Shown here: in pieces, positions 16,054 through 17,590 of the stretch
How the letters are laid out: every line of letters starts with the position of its first letter
How positions within the stretch are numbered: the stretch's first letter is position 1
Notes under the pieces: generated by a model
Database searches by the model: none
Told to the model about the DNA's origin: nothing
Seen by the model: the letters and a program-made list of their open reading frames with translations, nothing else
Made by a program: the position numbers and the translations under genes
Origin: Ichthyophonus hoferi
Taxonomy: Eukaryota; Opisthokonta; Ichthyosporea; Ichthyophonida; Ichthyophonidae
Assembly (NCBI GenBank): GCA_002751075.1
Contig: NAOQ01000074.1
Location: 39,502-57,091, forward strand
Length of the DNA stretch: 17,590 nt
Direction: 5' to 3'

Positions 16054-17275
16054 GCTATTGGTTGGTGTGCCTATCTAATATTTTAAATGCCTACATTCAT
16101 TGGTGTTTAAATCTGTTGTTTAAATATGTGTGGCCCGAACGCGTTTCTCATTACTCAGTCTTGTGGTTATACCTATAATAAAATATAAGATAATAATAGT
16201 GTAATAGAGCCTAATATAATTAAAGATAATAAATCAAAGAACATTTGGGGCTGTTTAATAAAACTGTACCAAGTGACAGTGTGCTACCTTTAACTTTATA
16301 TAACTTACAGCTAATTGGTGGGATGCTATAAGGAATCTTTTATTATTATTATTATATTATTATTATTATGATCATTAGATGGTATGATGGCAGTTAGCCT
16401 TTATAACTAACGTGATTTTAATTTGGATGTGGGGCTGGGGTTGGTGCAGTGTGAGGTTAAAAACAAACGATCAATTCAAGAATCGTTAGAGTTATATGTG
16501 GAAGGAGAAAAACTAGAAGGGGACAATAAATATTTCTGTGCCACATGTGAGAAGAAAGTGAACGCAGTCAAAAGGTCAGTTATGTGTGTTTATGTGTATG
16601 TATGTATCTATGATAGCATGGTATTATATTAGTATGATAGTATGATGATATATGTACACACTTACATAGTACCTTATCCCTATAAGACCCACGTTGCAAA
16701 ACGACCCTCCACCCTAATGACACATGAAATGATATGCGTATATCTGATCGGTGTATAATATAATGATGGTTGGTAGTATGGTAGTCTATCTATAAGCACG
16801 TTAACCCTTCTACCCTTTAGGACCTGTATTAAAGAGCTACCGCCCACGTTAATGATACATATGAAACGATTTGAATTTGACATGGACCAGATGAAAAGAA
16901 TCAAGGTCAACGATTACTGTGAGGTGGGTCTAGATTAGAGTGTATTGTATTATAGTGTATTGGATTATATTACATTGGATTATAGTATATTCTATGATAT
17001 AATTAATACATACGAAACGATTTAAATTTGATATGGATCAGATGAAAATAATTAAAGTCAACGATTACTGTGTGATGTGCATATATTATAGCAAATTTTA
17101 TTGCATTGTATTATATCTTATATTACATTGTCTATTGTCTATTGTACTATAACCCCATCTATCCAGGTAGTATTTGTCTATATTAACATACATCACGTAA
17201 TATAGTTCCCACACCAACTAAATATGGAACCATATACCTTGGAGGGGCTGGCAAAGAAAGAGGCCGAAGCAAATG
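424..17275 (+). CDS. USP34: USP34-like giant ubiquitin carboxyl-terminal hydrolase, 30 exons, partial
   Basis: Cysteine protease of peptidase family C19 expected to remove ubiquitin from target proteins; vertebrate USP34 is linked to Wnt/axin and DNA-damage signalling, which is family knowledge and not shown here. Thirty exons join in one frame with matching phases, giving about 1594 residues numbered from the first full codon at 426. Order: helical repeat-like body (1-780), ubiquitin-like domain (about 784-868), helical spacer (870-1349), USP core from 1350 with Cys box GLKNLGCTCYMNS and catalytic Cys about 1360. USP34 is favoured over USP9X and USP24 by CHVSQ (human USP34 has EHVSQ, USP9X PHRYE), by LLLLLPTSRHL against human LLMLLPTCPNM, and by IIPF and HIFGPN blocks. 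These comparisons are from memory. The long low-complexity insert of human USP34 after its WNN segment is absent. The 3' part with the catalytic His is outside the window. Confidence 0.93.
804..975 (+). CDS. USP34: USP34 exon 2 (residues 47-104)
   Basis: Encodes SNLNEDEMETGNRILQEYMS and then VTRILSCGMPFYTASIRLGF, which lines up with VAKIFQIQFPLYTAYKHNTH of human USP34 (memory). The acceptor is TTTATAG, with CTAAC at 781-785 as branch motif. The donor is GAG before GTGAGT, phase 0. Confidence 0.85.
1235..1282 (+). CDS. USP34: USP34 exon 3, short acidic exon (residues 105-120)
   Basis: A 48-base exon, phase 0 at both ends, encoding NINDEEDREDGYVTDV. The acceptor is CTCTAG with TACTAAT at 1211-1217, and the donor is GTATGT. 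The strongly acidic linker replaces the IEDISTQES region of the human protein. Being 3n and phase 0, it could be skipped without a frame change. Confidence 0.8.
1283..1741 (+). other. Intron 3 (459 bp)
   Basis: GTATGT donor and ATACATACAG acceptor, with TACTAAT at 1717-1723. It contains TA-rich sequence, an (AT)n run near 1430-1443 and a T/C-rich stretch near 1512-1537. A decoy acceptor TTGCAG near 1590 leads quickly to an in-frame stop. No other feature is seen. Confidence 0.8.
1742..1900 (+). CDS. USP34: USP34 exon 4 (residues 121-173)
   Basis: Encodes CMFKDSPVARLLVENMRYYC, then HHGLEAILDRILMDK and LLKTLVVIVYR. It lines up with VPLHLLRYVCLFCGKNGLSL of human USP34. Helical, armadillo-like. 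Phase 0 on both sides; donor GTATGT. Confidence 0.92.
1901..2305 (+). other. Intron 4 (405 bp)
   Basis: GTATGT donor and CCCCCGCAG acceptor. Overlapping TACTAAT copies at 2270-2276 and 2276-2282 serve as branch motif. The rest is TA-rich sequence with nothing recognisable. Confidence 0.8.
2306..2482 (+). CDS. USP34: USP34 exon 5 (residues 174-232)
   Basis: Encodes FQDFLTEYYAENFIIPFYNA, VVNHMLTASTDELKTIPNML and ISTILSMLQGLVQRVDPSR. IIPF followed by an S/T-D-x-E-L motif matches HIIPFRTYVIRYLCKLSDQE of human USP34. Donor GTAAGT, phase 0. Confidence 0.93.
2483..2934 (+). other. Intron 5 (452 bp) with a local duplication
   Basis: GTAAGT donor and TTACACAG acceptor, with CTAAC at 2902-2906. It holds two related segments, about 2742-2771 and 2852-2881, both with a GTCCAAT core. 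The second carries a donor-like AAGGTAAGT. No exon is supported inside. Confidence 0.8.
2742..2881 (+). repeat. Two-copy local duplication in intron 5
   Basis: A segment of about 30 bp around TTGTCCAATCATTTATG (2742-2771) recurs about 110 bp later around TTGTCCAATTGTTATG (2852-2881), each preceded by CTAT(A)TTAA.GTAA. It is degenerate and looks like a decayed tandem duplication. Confidence 0.6.
2935..3033 (+). CDS. USP34: USP34 exon 6 (residues 233-265)
   Basis: Encodes AMQIHDRFHLEMAYHNLLSS and NLEKRIAGIVEIK. This is the conserved block FKYFMSPTLTMRLAGLSQI of human USP34 and equivalent blocks in USP9X and USP24. Phase 0; donor GTGTGT is weaker than most in this gene. Confidence 0.92.
3311..3369 (+). 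CDS. USP34: USP34 exon 7 (residues 266-284)
   Basis: Encodes ARMGRRVYTGLLLTAALWL and then two bases of an Arg codon. The acceptor is TATATACAG and the donor GTAGGA. Reading on gives an immediate stop (TAG), so a splice is required here. Confidence 0.82.
3370..3423 (+). other. Intron 7, very short (54 bp)
   Basis: The shortest intron in the window, GTAGGA to TTTATAG. Its length is a multiple of three, but the frame meets a stop at once, so retention would truncate the protein. Confidence 0.75.
3424..3483 (+). CDS. USP34: USP34 exon 8 (residues 285-304)
   Basis: Completes the split Arg codon, then encodes GIPPHRPNENTLGWPWLDE and the first two bases of a Pro codon. Donor GTAAGT. It forms a proline- and tryptophan-containing linker before the conserved AQWLSDKEI block. 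Confidence 0.85.
3484..3966 (+). other. Intron 8 (483 bp)
   Basis: GTAAGT donor and GGTGTACAG acceptor. Contains a GA-rich stretch (3504-3535), an (AT)n run (3708-3727) and an ATACC pentamer array (3833-3860). Possible branch motifs are CTGAC at 3952-3956 and TTTTAACC near 3936-3943. Confidence 0.8.
3833..3860 (+). repeat. (ATACC)n pentanucleotide microsatellite
   Basis: About five and a half uninterrupted ATACC units inside intron 8. Confidence 0.9.
3967..4129 (+). CDS. USP34: USP34 exon 9 (residues 305-359)
   Basis: Encodes HMAQWLSDKEILRHIFGPNM, HAEILRRSHDIVKFAALYHT and LTKDDIDRIWEAAK. This is one of the best conserved blocks: human USP34 has NVVEHIFGPNLHIEIIKQCQ and STQHIDCIWAAAQ. It is strong evidence for family and frame. 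Donor GTAATG, phase 0. Confidence 0.95.
4235..4912 (+). repeat. Dispersed two-copy repeat in intron 9
   Basis: 4235-4285 and 4858-4912 share TTTATAATCA, then a TATGTATGTATATA block, then TTCACAAA and a short AATT tail in the same order. The copies are about 620 bp apart and have diverged. Confidence 0.55.
4792..4851 (+). pseudogene. Partial copy of exon 10 5' end (pseudo-exon)
   Basis: After its own acceptor ATATACAG it reads GQNEGVHHWIYLFIIIHHWN and then a stop at 4852-4854. The real exon 10 starts GQHESVRHWIYLIIPEVAQ. The similarity also reaches upstream: AATAACCATATATACGC at 4742 compares with AATTAACCATATATGCG at 4912. A small tandem duplication covering the intron end and exon start is the simplest cause. 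It breaks off after about 14 codons and contains an inner repeat of TACATCACTGGA. Confidence 0.75.
4988..5227 (+). CDS. USP34: USP34 exon 10 (residues 360-439)
   Basis: Encodes GQHESVRHWIYLIIPEVAQT, MDEEPLLYTFKLMSHMPP and, at its end, HPFGLTIYWSLLQ. It matches SRYIHDLFPSLIKNLDPVPL and the TLLWDIVQ region of human USP34, but without the long low-complexity insert between them. Starting at 4988 is preferred over a later AGAG acceptor at 5035, because the earlier start restores conserved residues in phase 0. Donor GTGAGT. Confidence 0.92.
5941..6300 (+). repeat. Degenerate tandem repeat, three to four copies
   Basis: Recurrent block GGCTTATTYGATTTKATWG followed about 30-35 bp later by CCCCGTATATAGGATG. 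Starts are near 5988, 6080 and 6211; a weaker partial copy lies near 5941. Copies two and three extend into CTATAGG.A.GAGTAAA-like sequence, and GACGTC recurs at 5914 and 6293. Spacing is irregular (about 92 and 131 bp). Confidence 0.7.
6841..6965 (+). repeat. Two-copy 61-bp tandem repeat
   Basis: Copy one (6841-6900) and copy two (6902-6965) both start TGCATARCACYCATTGGTT and end ATATTCT or ACATTCT. The middle has diverged by point changes and small gaps. Confidence 0.75.
6996..7126 (+). repeat. TAATA/TAATG pentamer array with a 30-bp higher-order period
   Basis: Runs of ATAAT and GTAAT pentamers. The 20-mer beginning ATAATATAGT recurs at 7001, 7031 and 7061, exactly 30 bp apart, which is a small higher-order repeat. 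Confidence 0.85.
7175..7351 (+). CDS. USP34: USP34 exon 11 (residues 440-498)
   Basis: Encodes IKEGRSVVMSLRILSKIISS, then a polar SHTDPHQSTSTDSQTWE stretch and IEATHKLRQVVIDSLQDYK. GRSVVMSLRILSKII matches NRSVVISLRLLPKLF of human USP34. Phase 0 at both ends; donor GTATGT. Confidence 0.9.
7369..7412 (+). repeat. Compound (AT)9(GT)13 microsatellite
   Basis: Uninterrupted AT dinucleotides at 7369-7386 pass directly into GT dinucleotides at 7387-7412, near the start of intron 11. Confidence 0.95.
7576..7628 (+). CDS. USP34: USP34 exon 12 (residues 499-515)
   Basis: A 53-base exon encoding LEVAKHLSMLPRDTTVD and two bases of a Trp codon. The acceptor is GGGTATAG with CTGAC at 7548-7552. The donor is GTAGGT and the next frame codon is a stop, so splicing is needed. 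Confidence 0.82.
7629..8030 (+). other. Intron 12 (402 bp)
   Basis: GTAGGT donor and ACTGTATAG acceptor, with an exact TACTAAC at 8005-8011. It includes a stretch rich in ATACAATACTAT-like repeats (7770-7880). Confidence 0.82.
8005..8011 (+). other. TACTAAC branch-site motif, intron 12
   Basis: Exact match to the yeast-type branch consensus. The branch A is about 21 nt before exon 13. Confidence 0.7.
8031..8192 (+). CDS. USP34: USP34 exon 13 (residues 516-569)
   Basis: Completes the Trp codon, then encodes ETLSLNQHTTYLQEVSERLE and FLFQILTTRHKEEDHSF, then LDLEPLDALWALCMT. It matches human AEVQVRLQFLTCVFSTLG and LSLEQVDILWHCLVED, a diagnostic USP34/USP9X block. Donor GTAAGA, phase 2. Confidence 0.93.
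8193..8690 (+). other. Intron 13 (498 bp)
   Basis: GTAAGA donor and CGTCAACAG acceptor. This is one of the few introns without a clear CTAAC-type motif near its end. TA-rich, with nothing recognisable. Confidence 0.8.
8691..8967 (+). CDS. USP34: USP34 exon 14 (residues 570-662)
   Basis: Encodes DSPASEKQIFLEWIRRLAES, NHLYSVQLPSFQGYKATLAW, LRLYWALFVVINTPKLVQR and GLQPLWSTALFAQ. It matches human LHWFLNQV, ETYKHLFLEKMPQL and GMDQFWGIALRAQ. Donor GTAAGC, phase 0. Confidence 0.93.
8968..9542 (+). other. Intron 14 (575 bp) with local duplication and a decoy acceptor
   Basis: GTAAGC donor and GTATGCAG acceptor, with CTAAC at 9518-9522. It carries a two-copy duplication (8976-9165). It also has a frame open from about 9088 to 9507 that includes a classic pyrimidine-rich acceptor at 9330-9357. 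No donor in a suitable phase follows, so I treat it as intron. Confidence 0.78.
8976..9165 (+). repeat. Two-copy tandem duplication in intron 14
   Basis: 8976-9060 and about 9090-9165 share GTTRTTATTACCAAGTATA, a GTTTCTGTTTC block and TTTCTGTGTGT followed by a TGGTGATAC or GGGTGGTAT end. Spacing is about 115 bp. Confidence 0.75.
9543..9692 (+). CDS. USP34: USP34 exon 15 (residues 663-712)
   Basis: Encodes EDNVGEEARQYLILLTLNLD, then NPTPQESHDSQQTFIATCMA and NLAAAAKFIR. Joined to exon 14 it gives FAQEDNVGEEARQYL, matching RAQSGDVSRAAIQYI of human USP34. Phase 0; donor GTGAGG. Confidence 0.93.
9693..10515 (+). other. Intron 15 (823 bp)
   Basis: GTGAGG donor and GGTGTTAG acceptor, with CTAAC at 10495-10499. 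Contains an (AT)n run at 9954-9969 and long AT-rich sequence. No coding or structured feature is seen. Confidence 0.8.
10516..10665 (+). CDS. USP34: USP34 exon 16 (residues 713-762)
   Basis: Encodes GGEVDSAQAIHSQHEEEAIV, then ETAKRVIQRCVEMLVELVTE and YCQ. It corresponds to the helical segment before the ubiquitin-like domain (human SSLMVIERGLLMLKTHLEAF). The start at 10516 keeps phase 0; an AAG acceptor at 10525 would not. Donor GTAGGT. Confidence 0.87.
10666..10746 (+). other. Intron 16 (81 bp), stop-free and 3n
   Basis: GTAGGT donor and ACATTCCACAG acceptor, with exact TACTAAC at 10722-10728. Its 27 codons contain no stop, and reading through gives a hydrophobic insert (VGLCIYPPTPLLLCIYIYHT and onward). 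Confidence 0.82.
10722..10728 (+). other. TACTAAC branch-site motif, intron 16
   Basis: Exact consensus match, about 20 nt before exon 17. Confidence 0.72.
10747..10940 (+). CDS. USP34: USP34 exon 17, first half of ubiquitin-like domain (residues 763-826)
   Basis: A linker TTNLDLPALGLEPHANS is followed by ITIKLQRMSVPEKVLLTIQL and NDTLGHVRKTIAKLLGIED, giving beta strands one and two and the main helix of a ubiquitin-like fold. Human USP34 has VVCQPAGLPDKMTIEMYPSD and QVADLRAEVTHW here. Donor GTATGT, phase 2. Confidence 0.92.
11059..11197 (+). CDS. USP34: USP34 exon 18, second half of ubiquitin-like domain (residues 827-873)
   Basis: Encodes GVLAEQRFRLIANGKELLMS, then MDDHTMRQMKITDGLTVHII and MRESGYK. 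RLIANGKEL and the final GLTVHI strand are typical of ubiquitin-like folds. The C-terminal di-Gly of ubiquitin is absent, so this is an internal non-conjugatable domain, as known for USP9X-type enzymes. Donor GTATAT. Confidence 0.93.
11210..11290 (+). repeat. TA and TATC/TATG simple repeats in intron 18
   Basis: A (TA)n run (11214-11233) is followed by TATGTATGTATGTACG and TATCTATG tetramers. They lie within the 129-bp intron 18 (11198-11326). Confidence 0.85.
11327..11368 (+). CDS. USP34: USP34 exon 19 (residues 874-887)
   Basis: Encodes ANGDYPGRQPLSRR, a polar linker after the ubiquitin-like domain. The 3' edge before GTACAC is a weak donor. The following 66 bases are in frame and stop-free, so exons 19 and 20 may form one exon. 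I prefer the split because the 66 bases end TACTAAC plus GCAG. Confidence 0.65.
11369..11434 (+). other. Intron 19 (66 bp), stop-free and 3n
   Basis: GTACAC donor and TATGTGCAG acceptor, with exact TACTAAC at 11412-11418. If retained it adds 22 residues including CQICKYINIILTYAYVQ, with no counterpart I know in the family. Confidence 0.65.
11412..11418 (+). other. TACTAAC branch-site motif, intron 19
   Basis: Exact consensus match, about 18 nt before exon 20. It is the main support for this small intron. Confidence 0.65.
11435..12181 (+). CDS. USP34: USP34 exon 20, large helical exon (residues 888-1136)
   Basis: By far the longest exon (747 bases). It contains PMAILAEERYFDQIFQLLRL, QALQIWNLLLLLPTSRHL, SPYSLLYSLQIVNSLVKN, FQARGGVQHLLNILLGG and an acidic loop EARQEEDSEGEEGS before QLVLLLVASCCSLPATHQYF. 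Human USP34 has RRVWELLMLLPTCPNML, HKLLYALEIIEAL and CKFVAAGGLQQLLEIF in the same order. Helical repeat scaffold, no catalytic residues. Donor GTATGT, phase 0. Confidence 0.94.
12364..12510 (+). CDS. USP34: USP34 exon 21 (residues 1137-1185)
   Basis: Encodes STREEIRQEVGRGLCLLASS, then MVADTLLDRMLSFLVDIAG and TCTTCE. REEIRQEVGRGLCLLA matches ETAVRHESCSGLYKLSL of human USP34. The acceptor is TGTTCAG with TTAAC at 12343-12347. Donor GTATGT, phase 0. Confidence 0.9.
12511..12820 (+). other. Intron 21 (310 bp)
   Basis: GTATGT donor and CTCTGATAG acceptor, with CTAAC at 12801-12805. TA-rich, with a short inverted stretch of GCCCTACC/GGTAGG type near 12577-12608; otherwise nothing. Confidence 0.8.
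12821..12928 (+). CDS. USP34: USP34 exon 22 (residues 1186-1221)
   Basis: Encodes EYFSTLQYLMQHDSQRQLDV, then DALVNLLTRRLLAHPV. It matches EYFWLLCKLVDNIHIK and LDLDALARHLADCIRSRE of human USP34. Phase 0 at both ends; donor GTATGC. Confidence 0.93.
12929..13352 (+). other. Intron 22 (424 bp)
   Basis: GTATGC donor and TGCTCTAG acceptor, with no exact CTAAC. It is rich in ATAGTGTATAATGGTATAT-type degenerate repeats (13040-13120). Nothing coding. Confidence 0.8.
13353..13490 (+). CDS. USP34: USP34 exon 23 (residues 1222-1267)
   Basis: Encodes LERHQGGQVDHFLVGLCNLL, then HCLLVQQHLDITESVGAA and SNEQLIDF. It matches LDHQDGNVEDDGLTGLLRLA of human USP34. Donor GTAAGT, phase 0. Confidence 0.92.
13491..13670 (+). 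other. Intron 23 (180 bp), stop-free and 3n
   Basis: GTAAGT donor and ATACACAG acceptor, with CTAAC at 13632-13636 and an (AT)n run at 13641-13661. All 60 codons are open in the gene's frame, so retention would insert a Cys/Tyr/Ile-rich segment without truncation. Confidence 0.82.
13671..13854 (+). CDS. USP34: USP34 exon 24 (residues 1268-1328)
   Basis: Encodes IFFRCLFDIPTRSAHGPSSA, then MCKTDASRQAALQLLHVLG and YLQICSQLYTQHSTM. It matches FNLLFLLPSLKD, PKCKSHSSRAAAYDLLVEMV and YRLIHNWVMAQH of human USP34. It ends in phase 1 before GTGAGT; a second donor GTATGA lies 4 bases on but would shift the frame. Confidence 0.92.
13855..14961 (+). other. Intron 24 (1107 bp)
   Basis: GTGAGT donor and TTTATGCAG acceptor, with CTAAC at 14934-14938. 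AT-rich, with an A-rich (AAAAAT)n patch (14462-14492) and several ATTGGT strings like those of intron 10. No coding sequence supported. Confidence 0.8.
14962..15022 (+). CDS. USP34: USP34 exon 25 (residues 1329-1348)
   Basis: Encodes TPSKVLTWSYCPKAWQKAKC after the split codon and ends with two bases of Gly. This is the W-x-Y/W linker just before the catalytic domain: human APYKWDYWPHEDVRAEC. Donor GTCAGT, phase 2. Only this phase fits exon 26. Confidence 0.9.
15041..15135 (+). repeat. Degenerate TATTATCTTA array in intron 25
   Basis: Repeated units of about 10 bp of the form ATTATCTTAY and ATTGTATTGC, filling much of intron 25 (15023-15249). Confidence 0.8.
15250..15421 (+). CDS. USP34: USP34 exon 26, Cys box of the USP domain (residues 1349-1406)
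   Basis: Encodes YVGLKNLGCTCYMNSILQQF, then FMVKPFRSSLLACRIDE and SKIMRQLQLIFAHLQ. The catalytic Cys is the codon at 15281-15283 (residue about 1360). The upstream Asn of GLKN, the oxyanion-hole position in USP7-type enzymes, is kept. The residue two before the catalytic Cys is Cys where family members usually have Ala or Asn. The acceptor is GTCTGTGCAG with CTAAC at 15212-15216. Donor GTGAGA. Confidence 0.97.
15642..15908 (+). CDS. USP34: USP34 exon 27, palm and first finger half (residues 1407-1495)
   Basis: Encodes ESEKKWTDCRNFCEAYQYEG, then MQMDVDEFFSMLFDKLETLL, DLIKKVFGGKLAQQVISKD and TCCHVSQREEDYFALQ. DVDEFF is the QQDAxEF-like box of USPs (human KDMTEFFTDLITKI). FGG starts the finger. 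Where classical USPs have a first CxxC, this protein has adjacent Cys-Cys-His (15864-15872). Donor GTAGGT, phase 0. Confidence 0.96.
15909..16449 (+). other. Intron 27 (541 bp)
   Basis: GTAGGT donor and TTGGTGCAG acceptor, with CTAAC at 16407-16411. Contains a (TA)n run at 16022-16050 and an (ATT)n run at 16339-16369. Confidence 0.82.
16022..16050 (+). repeat. (TA)n microsatellite
   Basis: About 14 uninterrupted TA dinucleotides in intron 27. Confidence 0.95.
16450..16574 (+). CDS. USP34: USP34 exon 28, second finger half (residues 1496-1536)
   Basis: Encodes CEVKNKRSIQESLELYVEGE, then KLEGDNKYFCATCEKKVNAV and the start of KR. LEGDNKYFCATCEKK matches human LEGDNMYTCSHCGKK and supplies one CxxC pair (16537-16548). 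Donor GTCAGT, phase 2. Confidence 0.96.
16821..16923 (+). CDS. USP34: USP34 exon 29 (residues 1537-1571)
   Basis: Encodes TCIKELPPTLMIHMKRFEFD, then MDQMKRIKVNDYCE. It is the conserved KLPPxLxIHLKRFxFD strand of USP domains. The acceptor is CCCTTTAG with TTAAC at 16801-16805. Donor GTGGGT, phase 0. Confidence 0.97.
16924..17205 (+). other. Intron 29 (282 bp) with a partial copy of exon 29
   Basis: GTGGGT donor and GTAATATAG acceptor, with TTAAC at 17183-17187. Begins with ATTGTATTATAGTGTATTGG-type repeats (16940-16995) and carries the exon 29 copy at 17006-17074. Confidence 0.82.
17006..17074 (+). pseudogene. Partial copy of exon 29 3' half (pseudo-exon)
   Basis: In the exon's frame it reads IHTKRFKFDMDQMKIIKVND and YCV with no stop. 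The original (16855-16923) reads IHMKRFEFDMDQMKRIKVND and YCE. About 15% of bases differ, partly at silent third positions, so the frame is intact. It lacks the first half of exon 29, has no clear acceptor at the matching place, and the donor position has changed from GAGGTGGGT to GTGATGTGC. Confidence 0.85.
17206..17275 (+). CDS. USP34: USP34 exon 30, last in window (residues 1572-1594)
   Basis: Encodes FPHQLNMEPYTLEGLAKKEA and EAN, ending in phase 1 before GTAAGA. It matches SFPLRLDMTPYTEDFLMGK of human USP34 and [20 protein letters not shown] of USP9X. The GGHYYSF His box should be in a following exon outside the window. Confidence 0.95.
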
Positions 17276-17590
17276 GTAAGAGAATGTCATATATGACGCC
17301 ATCCTATATATATATATATGTAGTACAATTAAATATGTGCTTTTACTTAACTGTACCATTATGTGACGGCCATAAATTCTAAATAAATTATAAACAAAAG
17401 GTTGCTTAATCAATGTGAAAAGATAAAATTGTAATAGTAGATATAAGGGGATACTAGTGTAATGCAATTTATGTTGAATGTCCCCAAGGGCAGATATGTT
17501 AGGATTATTATTATTACTATTACTATTGTTATTATTATTACTATTACTATTACTATTATTATTACTATTACTATTATTATTATTACTATT
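17276..17590 (+). other. Start of intron 30, running off the right edge
   Basis: GTAAGA donor. Contains an (AT)n run near 17306-17321, an AT-rich body and a trinucleotide array to the window end. No exon recognised. Confidence 0.82.
17503..17590 (+). repeat. (ATT/ACT)n trinucleotide array, continues past the edge
   Basis: Near-perfect period of three with ATT units mixed with ACT and GTT units across at least 88 bp, still running at the last base. Confidence 0.95.

Noticed and set aside
15708-16178. Long open frame continuing past exon 27 into intron 27
   Set aside because: After 15908 the translation becomes TA-repeat sequence, and homology resumes only at 16450 after a clear GTAGGT donor.
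1-17590. CRISPR array, operon, riboswitch, tRNA or rRNA gene
   Set aside because: Spliceosomal introns show a eukaryotic nuclear locus; the repeats lack regular spacers, and no cloverleaf or rRNA-like sequence was recognised.
1-17590. Mobile element with coding capacity
   Set aside because: No transposase, reverse transcriptase or integrase motifs and no long terminal or inverted repeats were seen; duplications look local.

Overview
The window is a single-gene stretch of an intron-rich, AT-rich eukaryotic nuclear genome. I can assemble 30 plus-strand exons (about 424-17275, 4785 coding bases, about 1594 complete codons) into one continuous reading frame. It uses the standard code, GT-AG introns, and matching phases at all 29 junctions. 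No coding stretch on the minus strand and no second gene is supported.

The product is a giant ubiquitin carboxyl-terminal hydrolase that I identify as the USP34 orthologue (relatives USP9X/FAF and USP24). The order is: a long helical, armadillo-like N-terminal body (exons 1-16); an embedded ubiquitin-like domain (exons 17-18); a long helical spacer with one 747-bp exon (exons 19-25); then the USP catalytic domain with the Cys box in exon 26, the finger region in exons 27-28 and further core in exons 29-30. The His box and the C-terminus lie beyond the right edge. The N-terminus is either just inside the left edge (ATG 447) or upstream of the window.

The organism is most likely an animal or a close unicellular relative, because a USP34-type protein with this domain order is typical of that group. 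An early-branching animal such as a sponge would fit the composition, but this is a weak guess. Introns range from 54 to 1947 bp and are full of TA-rich microsatellites and small local duplications.

Main observations beyond the gene model: a nearly invariant CTAAC/TACTAAC branch-site motif about 17-40 nt before most acceptors; three introns of 3n length with no stop, so retention would keep the frame; two partial exon copies in neighbouring introns (exon 10 and exon 29); a roughly 40-residue segment expected between exons 10 and 11 that I cannot find; several degenerate tandem repeats in the long introns; and a USP finger with only one normal CxxC pair. I see no mobile element with its own coding sequence, no RNA gene and no virus-derived element.
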